Positions 52,655 to 62,615 of a stretch of DNA of 64,000 bases are shown piece after piece. The notes under the pieces are model-generated. The model was not told the origin of the DNA, searched no databases, and saw nothing but the letters and a program-made list of their open reading frames with translations. The stretch is from Balneola sp. Lineage in GTDB: Bacteria; Bacteroidota; Rhodothermia; Balneolales; Balneolaceae. The stretch covers positions 124,001 to 188,000 of the forward strand of contig JANQSE010000008.1 of NCBI GenBank assembly GCA_028284195.1. Reading direction: 5' to 3'. Numbering within the stretch: position 1 is the stretch's first letter; each line of letters opens with the position of its first letter. The position numbers and the translations under genes were made by a program.

Positions 52655-55600
52655 ATGAAATTCTTTTCTACATTTCTTTTGATCGGCATTGCGTCCATCT
52701 CGATCCAGGCACAAGACAAAAAGTGGGATGTAAATAATCCTGATCTCGGAGAATCCATTACTCATACATTTACTACGGATGAAGGCACCTGGATGAATCT
52801 GGATGTGAGCCCGGATGGAAAACAAATAGTTTTCGACTTGATGGGAGATATTTACATCATGCCAATTTCAGGAGGAAAAGCAAAACTTTTGAGAGGAGGA
52901 CATGCTTATGAAGTACAACCCCGATTCAGCCCCAATGGAAAACACATTTCTTTTACCAGCGATGCCGGAGGTGGAGATAATATCTGGGTAATGGATGTAA
53001 ATGGTGAAAATGCCACTCAAATAACCAAGGAAAATTTCAGATTGCTTAATAATTCTACGTGGATGCCGAATGGAGAATATATCATCGCCAAAAAACACTT
53101 CTCTTCTACCCGGTCTTTGGGAGCAGGAGAAATCTGGATGTTTCATAAATCTGGCGGTTCAGGAATACAGCTTGTAGAAAAGAAAAATGCCCAACAGGAT
53201 ATTGGTGAACCTTCCGTTTCTCCGGATGGAAGATATGTTTATTACAGTGAAGACAATTATCCCGGAGGATTCTTTCAGTACAATAAAGATCCAAACAGCC
53301 AGATTTATGTAATAAGAAGATACGATACTAAAGAAGGCGATATTGAAACAGTTACCGGAGGCAATGGCGGGGCCGCTCGTCCGCAAATCTCACCGGATGG
53401 TAAGCAGCTGGCATTTGTTCGCCGGGTAAGAACTAAAAGTGTGCTGTATCTTCGGGATATAGATACCGGGTTAGAATGGCCGGTTTATGAGAATTTGAGT
53501 AAAGATCAGCAGGAAGCCTGGGCTATTTTCGGCGTTTATACCAATTTTAACTGGACACCGGATGGAAAAAACATCATCATCTGGGCGAATGGTAAAATTA
53601 ACAAGATCAATGTAGAAAGTCGCGAGGTATCTGATATTCCTTTCGAAGTAGAATCGACTCATACCATTTTTGAGACAGCCAGATATAAACAAGAAGTTGC
53701 CCCTGATAAATTTACAGCAAAAGCGATACGAAATGCCGTTACTTCCCCCGATGGCAAAACATTAATGTTCAGTGCAGCCGGATATCTCTGGAAAAAATCG
53801 CTGCCTGACGGCAAACCTGAAAGGGTTACAAAAGCTTCGCATTTTGAATTTGAGCCTGCTTTTTCTCCCGATGGGAAACATATTGCCTATGTAAGCTGGA
53901 GCGATGAAACGATGGGGGCTTTACACATTCTTGAGTATGGTAAAAGAAATGCCAAGCCAAAAGCTCTTACTTCTGAAATGGGTATTTACAGAGAACCTTC
54001 TTTTTCTCCAGATGGAAAAACCATCGTTTATCGCCGGGAAAGCGGAAACGGACAGCAAGGTTTTGCTCATACGTTAAACCCGGGCATTTATATAATCCCG
54101 GCTTCGGGGGGCACACCAAAGAAGATTCATAATACCGGTTCTTTCCCAAGATTCAATACAACCGGAGATCGAATTTTCTATCAAAGTGGTGGATATTTGT
54201 TTGGTGCTATCAATAAATCTTACCGGAGTGTGGATTTAGATGGAAAAGAACAGACGACCCATTTTACTTCTAAGTATGGCCATGAATTTGTACCAAGCCC
54301 CGATAATAAATGGATCGCTTTTTCCAATTTGTATAAGGTTTATATCGCTCCGATGACCTCCCCCGGTAAAACTGTTGAATTGTCTCCTAATACCAAATCC
54401 ATCCCGGTAGCATTAGCAGCCTCAGAAGGTGGTTACCACATGCACTGGTCGAAAGACAGCCAAAAACTTATGTGGACGCTGGGTGAAGAATATTTCACCG
54501 TTGATTTAAAAGATCGCTTCAAATTCGTGGATGGTGCACCTGATAGCTTACCTGAGCCTCCAAAAACGGGAATCAACATTGGTCTGGAACTAGATACTTA
54601 CATTCCTGAAGGAAGTATGGCTTTTACTAATGCACGCATCATAACCATGAATGGTGACGAAGTAATAAATAATGGAACGATCGTTGTTGAAGGAAACAGA
54701 ATTACTGCAATTGGCGCAAATGTTTCTATCCCAAATAATGCAAAAGTAATTGATGCATCCGGAAAAACCATTATGCCCGGCATTGTAGATGTTCATGGTC
54801 ATTTAGGAAACTTCCGATTAGGTATAAGCCCTCAACAACAATGGGAATATTTTGCCAATCTTGCATATGGGGTTACAACTGCACATGATCCTTCATCTAA
54901 TTCCGAGATGATCTTTTCTCATTCAGAAGCCATCAAAGCAGGAAATATGATCGGGCCAAGAATCTATTCAACCGGAATAATCTTATATGGTGCTGATGGA
55001 GATTTCAAAGCTGTCATCAATAGTTATGAAGATGCCTTTTTTGCCCTGAAACGAACTAAGGCTTTTGGTGCATTTTCAGTTAAAAGTTACAATCAACCGA
55101 GAAGAGATCAACGCCAGCAGGTTATGAAAGCTGCCAAGGAACTTGAGATGATGGTAGTTCCGGAAGGCGGTTCTTTCTTCTTCCACAATATGAGTATGAT
55201 CCTTGACGGGCATACAGGTGTGGAACACAATATTCCTGTGGTTCCTTTGTATAAAGATGTGCGGGAAGTTTGGGGTAGTTCATCAACCGGATACACACCC
55301 ACGCATATTGTAAATTATGGGAGTATGAGTGGGGAGTACTATTTCTACCAAAAGTATAATGTGTGGGAAAATGAAAAACTTCTTTCCTTTACTCCACGAA
55401 GCGTAATAGATCCACGATCACGCCATCGAACAATGATCCCTGATGAAGAATATGACAATGGCCACATCAAAACTGCGGAATCTTCCAAATTACTTACTGA
55501 TGCGGGTGTAAAAGTAAATCTTGGAGCTCACGGGCAACTACAAGGGCTTGGAGCTCATTGGGAACTCTGGATGATGAGCCAGGGAGGGATGACCAACATG

Positions 55601-55924
55601 GAAGCTTTGAGAGTAGCAACCATAAACGGAGCACACTATCTCGGCTTAGATGATGATATCGGCTCTCTTGAAGTAGGTAAACTGGCAGATCTAATTGTTC
55701 TGGATGAAAACCCTCTTGAGGATATTCTCAATACCAACTCAGTAAAATTTACGATGGTTAATGGCCGCCTCTTTGATGCTGCTACGATGAATGAAGTTGG
55801 AAACCAACAAAAAGAACGTCTTCTATTTTGGTGGGAACGCCATAGCTATGGTGAAGAATTTGACTGGCATGCCATATCATTAGAAGCAGCCGGATTGCAG
55901 TGCTCCTGTTTTGGTGGCCAATAA
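52655..55924 (+). CDS. Exported TolB-type beta-propeller / amidohydrolase fusion
   Basis: 1089 residues. Signal peptide about 1-19 (ends IQAQ). From about 45 to 620 there are repeated WD40-like (TolB/PD40) units with the motif SPDGK (LDVSPDGKQIVF, PRFSPNGKHISF, PSVSPDGRYVYY, PAFSPDGKHIAY, PSFSPDGKTIVY). From about 650 to 1060 an amidohydrolase domain: GIVDVHGHLGN (metal HxH), AYGVTTAHDPSS, ARVAT-like LRVATINGAHYLGLDDDIGSLEVGKLADLIVL. Probably a periplasmic metallo-hydrolase (peptidase-like or cyclic amide), substrate unknown. Followed by a strong terminator. Confidence 0.9.
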   Translation: MKFFSTFLLIGIASISIQAQDKKWDVNNPDLGESITHTFTTDEGTWMNLDVSPDGKQIVFDLMGDIYIMPISGGKAKLLRGGHAYEVQPRFSPNGKHISFTSDAGGGDNIWVMDVNGENATQITKENFRLLNNSTWMPNGEYIIAKKHFSSTRSLGAGEIWMFHKSGGSGIQLVEKKNAQQDIGEPSVSPDGRYVYYSEDNYPGGFFQYNKDPNSQIYVIRRYDTKEGDIETVTGGNGGAARPQISPDGKQLAFVRRVRTKSVLYLRDIDTGLEWPVYENLSKDQQEAWAIFGVYTNFNWTPDGKNIIIWANGKINKINVESREVSDIPFEVESTHTIFETARYKQEVAPDKFTAKAIRNAVTSPDGKTLMFSAAGYLWKKSLPDGKPERVTKASHFEFEPAFSPDGKHIAYVSWSDETMGALHILEYGKRNAKPKALTSEMGIYREPSFSPDGKTIVYRRESGNGQQGFAHTLNPGIYIIPASGGTPKKIHNTGSFPRFNTTGDRIFYQSGGYLFGAINKSYRSVDLDGKEQTTHFTSKYGHEFVPSPDNKWIAFSNLYKVYIAPMTSPGKTVELSPNTKSIPVALAASEGGYHMHWSKDSQKLMWTLGEEYFTVDLKDRFKFVDGAPDSLPEPPKTGINIGLELDTYIPEGSMAFTNARIITMNGDEVINNGTIVVEGNRITAIGANVSIPNNAKVIDASGKTIMPGIVDVHGHLGNFRLGISPQQQWEYFANLAYGVTTAHDPSSNSEMIFSHSEAIKAGNMIGPRIYSTGIILYGADGDFKAVINSYEDAFFALKRTKAFGAFSVKSYNQPRRDQRQQVMKAAKELEMMVVPEGGSFFFHNMSMILDGHTGVEHNIPVVPLYKDVREVWGSSSTGYTPTHIVNYGSMSGEYYFYQKYNVWENEKLLSFTPRSVIDPRSRHRTMIPDEEYDNGHIKTAESSKLLTDAGVKVNLGAHGQLQGLGAHWELWMMSQGGMTNMEALRVATINGAHYLGLDDDIGSLEVGKLADLIVLDENPLEDILNTNSVKFTMVNGRLFDAATMNEVGNQQKERLLFWWERHSYGEEFDWHAISLEAAGLQCSCFGGQ

Positions 55925-55948
55925 TATTCTGAATACATAAATCCGTTT

Positions 55949-55978
55949 AAAAGGCTTTCCGAAAAGAAGGCCTTTTTT
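55949..55978 (+). terminator. Rho-independent terminator
   Basis: AAAAGGCTTTC (55949-55959) and GAAGGCCTTTT (55966-55976) form an 11-bp stem with one G-U pair and a 6-base loop, with a T run at the end. It closes the amidohydrolase transcript. Confidence 0.85.
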
Positions 55979-55990
55979 ATACCTTAGGTA

Positions 55991-56731
55991 ATGGAGCTTT
56001 GCAAAAACTGCGGAACACAATTTGAAGGAAATTTTTGTCCTAACTGTGGACAAAGACTAAATTCCGGACGCATTATATTTCGGGAATCTGCTAAAGACGT
56101 ATTAGAGCATTACTTTGATTTTGATGCTCCGCTTTTCAGAACTATCAAGGGAATGGTTACCAATCCCGGCAAATTGATAAAAGAATACATAGCCGGAAAA
56201 CGAAAATCATATTCACACCCCTTTCGTTATTTCGTTCTTGTATTGGCTATTTATCTTGTATTAAAAAATTTACTCGATTTTGATCCAATACAGACAGTTT
56301 CTGAGATTAGCGGTTCTCAAAGAGCCCCAAATCCAAATTCTGTTATTTCGAAAGCATCTAATTACTTTTCGAATCATATAAATACTTTCTTATTAGTTTT
56401 TGCTTTTACTATTGCTCTGTTTAGCAAACTCTTTAACCTAAAATCCAAAATCTACTTTGTTGAATATTTAACACTTGGGTTTTTTATTGTAGCCCAGTAT
56501 ATGTTCTTTTCTATCTTTATTCTTTTGGGAAGCTACATCTCTCCCTATGTTTTTATTCTAAACTATCTGGTAGTGTTTTTATATCCCGTATATGTACTGA
56601 TTAGTTTTCATAGCGGTAACCTGGCTTTACGAGTTCTAAAATCTGTATTAATATCTATTCTGGCTTGGGTTTCCTATGCTTTTTTGGGTTTTTCAATATC
56701 TGTTTTCATTGTACAGGTATTTGGGCTATGA
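55991..56731 (+). CDS. DUF3667-type membrane protein with N-terminal zinc ribbon
   Basis: 246 residues. The N-terminus is a zinc ribbon CKNCGTQFEGNFCPNCGQR (two CxxC pairs, residues 4-22). It is followed by DFDAPLFRTIKGMVTNPGKLIKEYIAGKRKSYSHPFRYFVLVL, the hallmark of DUF3667, and four to five membrane helices. Common in Bacteroidota; function unknown. ATG overlap of 4 bp with the downstream alkD-like gene suggests co-transcription. Confidence 0.88.
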   Translation: MELCKNCGTQFEGNFCPNCGQRLNSGRIIFRESAKDVLEHYFDFDAPLFRTIKGMVTNPGKLIKEYIAGKRKSYSHPFRYFVLVLAIYLVLKNLLDFDPIQTVSEISGSQRAPNPNSVISKASNYFSNHINTFLLVFAFTIALFSKLFNLKSKIYFVEYLTLGFFIVAQYMFFSIFILLGSYISPYVFILNYLVVFLYPVYVLISFHSGNLALRVLKSVLISILAWVSYAFLGFSISVFIVQVFGL

Positions 56732-57429
56732 CATTTCGAGAGGCTTTTGAAGAACTTGAGAAATATGCTGATCCTGAAAAGGCCGAACATTCAAAACGGT
56801 TTTTTAAAAGCAGACCGGGCGAGTACGGAGAAGGAGATATCTTTTTAGGAATTACCGTTCCAAATCAACGAAAGGTTGCAAAGAAGTTTAAACGCATGCC
56901 CTTGCACGAAGTAGAAAAGCTGCTTCAAAGCGATATGCACGAATGCAGGCTTACAGCGTCGATGCTGCTTGTATATAGAATTGAAAAAGCGGAGCAGGAA
57001 ATTATTGATGAGACTGCTGAATTCTATTTAAAGAATTTGAAATACATCAATAACTGGGATATTGTGGACAGCTCCTGCCGGTTTATCCTTGCAAAGTATT
57101 TAGAGAACAGAGATCGCGATTTACTCTATGAACTGGCTAGCTCTGACGATCTTTGGGAAAAAAGGATAGCAATGATTACCTGTTACTATTACATCAAGCA
57201 AAATGATTTTAAAGATGCTCTTGCTATTGCCGAAATATTAGTGAATGATAAGCACGACTTGATCCACAAAGCCGTTGGCTGGATGCTGCGAGAAATTGGG
57301 AATCAAAACCAGGATACAGAAATCTCTTTTTTGGAAAAGCACTGCAAAAATATGCCCCGAACTATGTTACGGTATGCCATAGAGAAATTTAATGAGCCTT
57401 TGAGGCAATATTATCTAAATCTTTACTAG
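56728..57429 (+). CDS. AlkD-like DNA alkylation repair protein (HEAT repeats)
   Basis: 233 residues from the ATG at 56728, which overlaps the upstream stop as ATGA; a TTG 21 codons upstream would lie in the DUF3667 gene and is rejected. Helical HEAT-like repeats with GIRVPELR-like GITVPNQRKVAKKFKRMPLHEVEKLL, INNWDIVDSSCRFILAKYL and LWEKRIAMITCYYYIKQNDF match AlkD/AlkC-type DNA glycosylases, where Trp and Asp on helical repeats contact alkylated bases. It removes 3- or 7-alkylpurines in known members. Confidence 0.9.
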   Translation: MTFREAFEELEKYADPEKAEHSKRFFKSRPGEYGEGDIFLGITVPNQRKVAKKFKRMPLHEVEKLLQSDMHECRLTASMLLVYRIEKAEQEIIDETAEFYLKNLKYINNWDIVDSSCRFILAKYLENRDRDLLYELASSDDLWEKRIAMITCYYYIKQNDFKDALAIAEILVNDKHDLIHKAVGWMLREIGNQNQDTEISFLEKHCKNMPRTMLRYAIEKFNEPLRQYYLNLY

Positions 57430-57508
57430 AATAAAAAATTGGTAATGATTTTTATTTGCATCAGATCAGAGTTTTATTTGACATAGAACTCAGATACAAA
57501 TCTAATCA

Positions 57509-57769
57509 TCATAGAAAGTAAGTGGCAGTAAATGTGATTGCTACAATTAATAATAAAGACACATACTGGTATATAATTTTAGTTTCTTCCTCTGATTCTG
57601 TTTTTACTTTTTTGTTGTATAAATAGATATTCAGAGGTAGTAATACTGCGATAAAGAATATTAAAACCCCAATCTTATAACTCGCTTGCTCGATAAACCA
57701 TACCAACGGCATTATTAAGAAACACTGCAACAATACAATAATTGATAAAGAATCAAAACCAAATTTCAT
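57509..57769 (-). CDS. Small two-helix membrane protein, unknown function
   Basis: 86 residues. Three hydrophobic stretches (about 8-24, 29-50 and 68-86) surround a polar loop with KVKTESEEETK. Start has an AGGTAG-type ribosome-binding site. It lies 25 bp downstream of the Cys-rich lipoprotein gene on the same strand, so the two are likely one unit. No family recognised; immunity or accessory function is conjecture only. Confidence 0.6.
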   Translation of the reverse strand: MKFGFDSLSIIVLLQCFLIMPLVWFIEQASYKIGVLIFFIAVLLPLNIYLYNKKVKTESEEETKIIYQYVSLLLIVAITFTATYFL

Positions 57770-57794
57770 AGTTCTACCTCTTATCTTTTGAACA

Positions 57795-58451
57795 TTATTC
57801 TGATTCTGCTATACAAGATTCATATGAGTTTACACAGTCACCCAAAGCTCCATTATAGATAGCAGTATTTATTACTTGACATGCAAGTGCCGCAAATGGG
57901 CTCCCTAAAGCACTAAGAGCACATATAGCCGTGCCTGCATAGTACGTTCCTTCTGCTTGACTTGCACAATAACTGTAATCATATGTGCAATTTGCTGAAG
58001 CTTTAGACTTTTTAAATGAGTTTTCATCTCTTGCATATAGTTCTACCAAAACAGCCTGTAGCTCATCCTCTTCTAGCTTTTTCAATGCAGGAAATTCATT
58101 CATAAGATCAATTAAAGAATTATAATACAACAAGTATAAATCTTCATACTCTTTTTTATCCTCATAACCCAACTTTACTGCAAAAGCATCAAGCTCAGAA
58201 TTTGTTACTTTTGAATGGTAAATACTGGAGAATTTAGAGATATCATCCATTAGATATCGAACTTGATCTGAACCCAATTCAGAAATTTTATTGAGATATG
58301 GTTTATTAAAGTTGGTTGAATTAACTTTATAGTGTCGATATGCAGCCGAATTAGTAATTTCATCAACATTTATTTCGTAAGTATCTTGATAACTACAAGA
58401 TGTAATAAACAATAAAAGTAAACTAACAGAGTATAGGATAATTCTTTTCAT
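57795..58451 (-). CDS. Lipoprotein with Cys-rich hydrophobic C-terminal domain, unknown function
   Basis: 218 residues. Lipoprotein signal: hydrophobic core then LFITSC with Cys at 19. A helical, acidic central part (about 30-145) precedes a distinct C-terminal domain holding six Cys in a symmetric layout: CTYDYSYC (CX6C) at about 153-160, single Cys in AIC and LAC, and CVNSYESC (CX6C) near the end. The middle is rich in Ala, Gly and hydrophobics (YYAGTAICALSALGSPFAALAC). Three disulphides would be possible in the periplasm. The pattern recalls small disulphide-rich secreted peptides, but no known family is assignable. Confidence 0.7.
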   Translation of the reverse strand: MKRIILYSVSLLLLFITSCSYQDTYEINVDEITNSAAYRHYKVNSTNFNKPYLNKISELGSDQVRYLMDDISKFSSIYHSKVTNSELDAFAVKLGYEDKKEYEDLYLLYYNSLIDLMNEFPALKKLEEDELQAVLVELYARDENSFKKSKASANCTYDYSYCASQAEGTYYAGTAICALSALGSPFAALACQVINTAIYNGALGDCVNSYESCIAESE

Positions 58452-58643
58452 AGCAATAATACATTTGTTATTAGTTAGTTACCTAGAGTTTATTAAAAAT
58501 AAAATATAAAAGACTACTTTAATTCTGGTTGTATAATCAGCAAGTATTGCTATTCTTTTGCACTTAAAGTTTATGCCGGTTCTATTTTCTTTTTCAAACG
58601 AATAACGTTTTTGAATAACCCGATGGAATTCAATAAATATAAC

Positions 58644-60419
58644 TTACACTTCTTTTTTAAACTCAAGAGTAAACATAGTTCCTCCTCCTTCATTTGTGGA
58701 GAACAAGTAATTTCCTTTCAACTGATCTGCCAGTGTTTCTATCAAGGTAATACCTAAAAAGTCTGCCGTTGAAATTTCATCAAAGTCAAAACCAACTCCA
58801 TTATCAGATATTATCAGCGTAATGTTATCATCAGTCTCTTCGGCTTTAATTTCTATAGTGCCACCGTCCTTGTCCGTAAACGCATGTTTAAAGGCATTGT
58901 TTATGATCTCATTTAGTATAAGTGAACAGGGTATGGCCTGATTTACGTTCAATGAAATATCATTCACCTTTAGATGTACATGTATTTTATCCCATATTCC
59001 AGGATAAGAATTCTTAATAGAGTTGCTCAATTCTTCGATATAATTACCGTAATCTATAAAGGCCAGTGAGTCGCTGGCATATAATTTTTCATGAACCAGA
59101 GCAATCGACTGAATCCTCATTTGGCTATCTAACAATGCGTTTTTAATCGCATCATCTTTATTTTGCAATATCTGTAACTCCAGCAACCCAGTAATAACAG
59201 CAAGGTTATTTTTTACCCGGTGATGAATTTCTGCCAACATTACATCTTTTTCGACTAAAGAGCTTCTCACTTTATTTTCTGCCTCTTTTAATTCCGATAT
59301 ATCAGACACTACTAAAACCCGGCCTCGTTTCTGATCATTTTCGAACAGATCTGATGATGACAATAAAACCGGAATCTTATTGTCTTTACTACTTACTAGT
59401 TGGTATTCCTGAGGCCGATCTTTTAAATTGTTGCTTTCTACTTCCACAATTTTAAAGAAACTTGAAAATGATTTGCCAATAATTTCTTTTTTCTCAAGTT
59501 CTAACATTTTTGCCGCTGACTCATTCATCCTCCTCAAAATACCGTCTTCATCAGAAACAAAAATACCTTCTCTGATAGATTCCAGCACATTATCAAGATA
59601 GGTGCTGGAAATAGTTTGCCGTTCCAGATTCTCTGCCATTTCATTAAAAGCCTTACCAACACGCCCAAATTCATCATCGGTTTTTATTTCTAAACGTTCG
59701 GTAAGGTCACCGCTTCCCAGCTTTTGAACGGATTGTGTCAACTCGGTTAAAGGGCTGGCAATAGATCTATAAAGATATAGAGCAACAATAACACCAATTA
59801 TAATAGTCAAAAAAGTAGCTACATAATTGATGATTTGCCCTTGGTGCAACTCTACATCCAGCGCATTAATCCTGGCTTCCTGGTCTTGTTTTGCAAGTAC
59901 CCTGATCTCTTCAAACTTTGGCATTATTTTGTTCATAAAATAAGGAGCTATAGATGAAACAAACATAAACTCAGAATCAGGGGCTTTTTCTTCTAGTAAA
60001 ACCAACCATTCTTCGGCCAAATTCTCATACAAAGCAACCCGCTCGTTCAAATCGGTTATCTGTTCAAGCAAAACCTCTTTTTCAGACAGAGCCTCTTTCA
60101 ACAATCGGCACGACTCGTAAAAATCTTTAATGGTTTTATCGTAATCCAGTTTTGGCCGGCTAGCCGGAGGGGTACTACCCGGGTTTGCATTGTTTATTTC
60201 AAGCTCATTTATTTCGTGAACCAAGTTCAAATGCAGCAAGCTCTGCAAAAGGCTCACTTCCATTGCGTTTGAATATTCAACTACCGCAGTGGCATTCTTA
60301 CTTTCTGAGAACTGTTGAGTACTTATTTTGGTGTAATATATCTCCCATACTATTCCAATCCCAATCAATAAAATGGCCAGGAAAATAAAACTGAGTATGA
60401 TTTTACGTCCTAAGTTCAA
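58644..60419 (-). CDS. Membrane histidine kinase: HAMP-PAS-HisKA_2-HATPase
   Basis: 591 residues with a TTG start at 60419; no in-frame ATG exists upstream before a stop. A first membrane helix (about 8-26) and a second (about 208-228) flank a helical periplasmic domain. HAMP is near 228-275 (RSIASPLTELTQSVQKLGSGDLTERLEI). A PAS domain spans about 280-385 (RMNESAAKMLELEKKEIIGKSF). The HisKA_2 box LAEIHHRVKNNLAVITGLLELQ carries the phospho-His, and the HATPase has LILNEIINNAFKHAF and ISDNGVGFDF. No response regulator is adjacent. Confidence 0.9.
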   Translation of the reverse strand: MNLGRKIILSFIFLAILLIGIGIVWEIYYTKISTQQFSESKNATAVVEYSNAMEVSLLQSLLHLNLVHEINELEINNANPGSTPPASRPKLDYDKTIKDFYESCRLLKEALSEKEVLLEQITDLNERVALYENLAEEWLVLLEEKAPDSEFMFVSSIAPYFMNKIMPKFEEIRVLAKQDQEARINALDVELHQGQIINYVATFLTIIIGVIVALYLYRSIASPLTELTQSVQKLGSGDLTERLEIKTDDEFGRVGKAFNEMAENLERQTISSTYLDNVLESIREGIFVSDEDGILRRMNESAAKMLELEKKEIIGKSFSSFFKIVEVESNNLKDRPQEYQLVSSKDNKIPVLLSSSDLFENDQKRGRVLVVSDISELKEAENKVRSSLVEKDVMLAEIHHRVKNNLAVITGLLELQILQNKDDAIKNALLDSQMRIQSIALVHEKLYASDSLAFIDYGNYIEELSNSIKNSYPGIWDKIHVHLKVNDISLNVNQAIPCSLILNEIINNAFKHAFTDKDGGTIEIKAEETDDNITLIISDNGVGFDFDEISTADFLGITLIETLADQLKGNYLFSTNEGGGTMFTLEFKKEV

Positions 60420-60483
60420 AAGTAAGTTCCCGAAAATTACTATTTCTTGAATGTATTTAAACTCAAGGCTAATGACTATATCC

Positions 60484-60501
60484 GAGGATTATAAAATCCT
60501 C
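60484..60501 (-). terminator. Possible weak terminator after the E1 gene
   Basis: GAGGATT and AATCCTC form a perfect 7-bp stem with a 4-base loop 15 bp past the E1 stop on the minus strand. No T run follows, so it may instead be a leader hairpin of the downstream kinase gene. Confidence 0.35.
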
Positions 60502-60515
60502 ATGTAACAAATGGT

Positions 60516-62603
60516 CTAATAGCTACTCAGGAAATCTATAGAGCTCTTTATCTTGTCAATGTTCGGCAGCACAGATTCCATCAACCCTGTGTTATAAGGT
60601 ACAGGTATGTCTGGCATAGCGAGCCTTTCTATAGGTGCATCAAGGTGCTGAAATGCTTCTCTTAAAATTGTTGCAGATATTTCTGCTCCAAAACCGGCTG
60701 TCCGGTTATCTTCGTGAACAATAAGGCATTTATTTGTTTTCTCAATTGATTTAAGGCAAGATTCTTTATCCCAGGGCATCAGTGTTCTTAAGTCTATTAC
60801 ATCAGCAGAAATGCCTGTTTCTTCCACTGCTTGCTCTGCTCTCTCACACATTGCTCCCCAGGTAATGATAGTAAGACCACTCCCTTCTTTTAAAAACTTA
60901 GCCTTCCCGAACGGTACAACAAATTCATCCCCCGGATAAGGCTTACGGGCATATTTTGCATCTAACAAGTTCCGGTGCTCAAAAAATATAGTGGGATTGT
61001 TTGACCGCATTGCTGTACGCAACAACCCTACCGCGTCTTCAGCGTTACTTGGCATAGCAACCTGCCAGCCAATGGCATGTGTAAAAAACACTTCGTTGCT
61101 CATACTATGCCAGGGATCGCCACATTTGGCAAAGCCACCGGGCATGCGTACTACAATTGGTGCAGCAAAACGATTTGCTGTTCTCCAACGGGTGGTTCCA
61201 CAATTGTTGAGTTGTTCTGTTGCCGGATCAGCATATTTTCTGAACTGAATTTCAGCCACAGGCATTAACCCTGCATAAGCCATACCTACTGATCGGCCGA
61301 TAATTCCCTCTTCCGATAAACTGGTATCAAAAACACGTTCTTCGCCAAACTTTGCCTGTAAATCCATAGTAGCAGCATGTACACCACCTTTCAATCCAAC
61401 ATCTTCACCAAAAACCAATAGCTTTTTGTTGGTCTCAAGTTCATAAACAAGTGTTCTTCGAATAGCTTCAACTATGTTGATTCGTTGTTTTTCGGGTGCC
61501 GGTTCTTCGCTTTCTTTTGGGAATGTATGCCCCTCTACGGCTAACCCGCCAATAGCTTGAAGCTCACCCTCTTCCGCAAATGCAAATTTCTCTGTAGTAG
61601 AGGCATCAGGCTCAGGGCGGTTTAGAGCCGCTTCAGCAGTTTTATTTATCGTCTCTTCTGCTTTCTTTTCAAGATTCTTCCAAATTTTTTCGGTGAGAGT
61701 GTCCGGAGTTAAATAATTTTTTAATGTATCCAGTGGATCTTTTTGTTTCTCTTCCTCAACCAATTCTTTGGGTTTATACGCCTGGTTGTCCTGATAAGAA
61801 TGTCCATTCAACCGGGGAACTTTCAATCGAATCATTGTTGGTCCTTTTCTTTCCCGAACATGAGACACTGCCTCTTCCATTAACTTTGCAACTTCTTCCG
61901 GGTCAGTTCCATCACCTTCTATGATTTCCAGGTTCTTAAAGGATTGAAGATTATCCGTAATAACGCCTCCCGGAGTTTGAAACTCACTGGTTACAGAAAT
62001 CCCATATCCGTTATCCTCGATATAAAAAAGAACGGGCAGGTTTTGAGTGGTTGCAATTGTGAGTGCTGACCAAAATCCGTTTGTAGCAACCGAGCCATCT
62101 CCACCCAGAATTACGGCAATGGCACCTTCATACTCTTTTTCTTTAAGTACTTTTCTCCGATACTCGATAGCCTGAGCCCAGCCGATTGCCGGAGTGTACT
62201 GTGAACCAACATCTCCTGCCATTGGCAACACTTTAACCCCATCCTTATCGGGGCGGTTGCAAACCACTCCTATATCACGCCCATCGCTGTAACTGCCCGA
62301 TTTACCCATCGGAGCAGCCATGGCATCTTCCAAATCTAAGCCCAGGGTTAACAAAAGTGGGCGGGAACGATAATAGGCACTCGCAGCATCATTTTTATTT
62401 GTAAGAAGTTTGCCTAATAAAATTTGACCCAGCTCATGCCCCCGTGCCGAAAATTGATACAATACTTTTTTATTCGGTACAAGCTCGTTCTCCTCTTTAG
62501 CGTCCATAGCTCTTGATGTGAGCATCAACCTTGCTACATCACGCCAATCGACTTTTGTTTTAGATGAAGATAAAGCTCTTTTTTTGCCAACTGCTTTCGC
62601 CAT
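60516..62603 (-). CDS. 2-oxoacid dehydrogenase E1, fused alpha and beta subunits
   Basis: 695 residues. The alpha part (about 20-330) has SARGHELGQILLG, YYRSRPLLLTLGL and the thiamine-diphosphate motif VILGGDGSVATNGFWSAL...IEDNGYG. A linker of about 40 residues leads to the beta part (about 375-695) with LVFGEDVGLKGGVHAAT, FDTSLSEEGIIGRSVGMAYAG and PIVVRMPGG. Such fusions are common in Bacteroidota for branched-chain or pyruvate E1. The E2 and E3 partners are not in the window, so the exact oxoacid (branched-chain most likely) is inferred. It lies 12 bp downstream of the hisC-like gene on the same strand. Confidence 0.92.
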   Translation of the reverse strand: MAKAVGKKRALSSSKTKVDWRDVARLMLTSRAMDAKEENELVPNKKVLYQFSARGHELGQILLGKLLTNKNDAASAYYRSRPLLLTLGLDLEDAMAAPMGKSGSYSDGRDIGVVCNRPDKDGVKVLPMAGDVGSQYTPAIGWAQAIEYRRKVLKEKEYEGAIAVILGGDGSVATNGFWSALTIATTQNLPVLFYIEDNGYGISVTSEFQTPGGVITDNLQSFKNLEIIEGDGTDPEEVAKLMEEAVSHVRERKGPTMIRLKVPRLNGHSYQDNQAYKPKELVEEEKQKDPLDTLKNYLTPDTLTEKIWKNLEKKAEETINKTAEAALNRPEPDASTTEKFAFAEEGELQAIGGLAVEGHTFPKESEEPAPEKQRINIVEAIRRTLVYELETNKKLLVFGEDVGLKGGVHAATMDLQAKFGEERVFDTSLSEEGIIGRSVGMAYAGLMPVAEIQFRKYADPATEQLNNCGTTRWRTANRFAAPIVVRMPGGFAKCGDPWHSMSNEVFFTHAIGWQVAMPSNAEDAVGLLRTAMRSNNPTIFFEHRNLLDAKYARKPYPGDEFVVPFGKAKFLKEGSGLTIITWGAMCERAEQAVEETGISADVIDLRTLMPWDKESCLKSIEKTNKCLIVHEDNRTAGFGAEISATILREAFQHLDAPIERLAMPDIPVPYNTGLMESVLPNIDKIKSSIDFLSSY

Positions 62604-62615
62604 ACTCTTTTTGCC

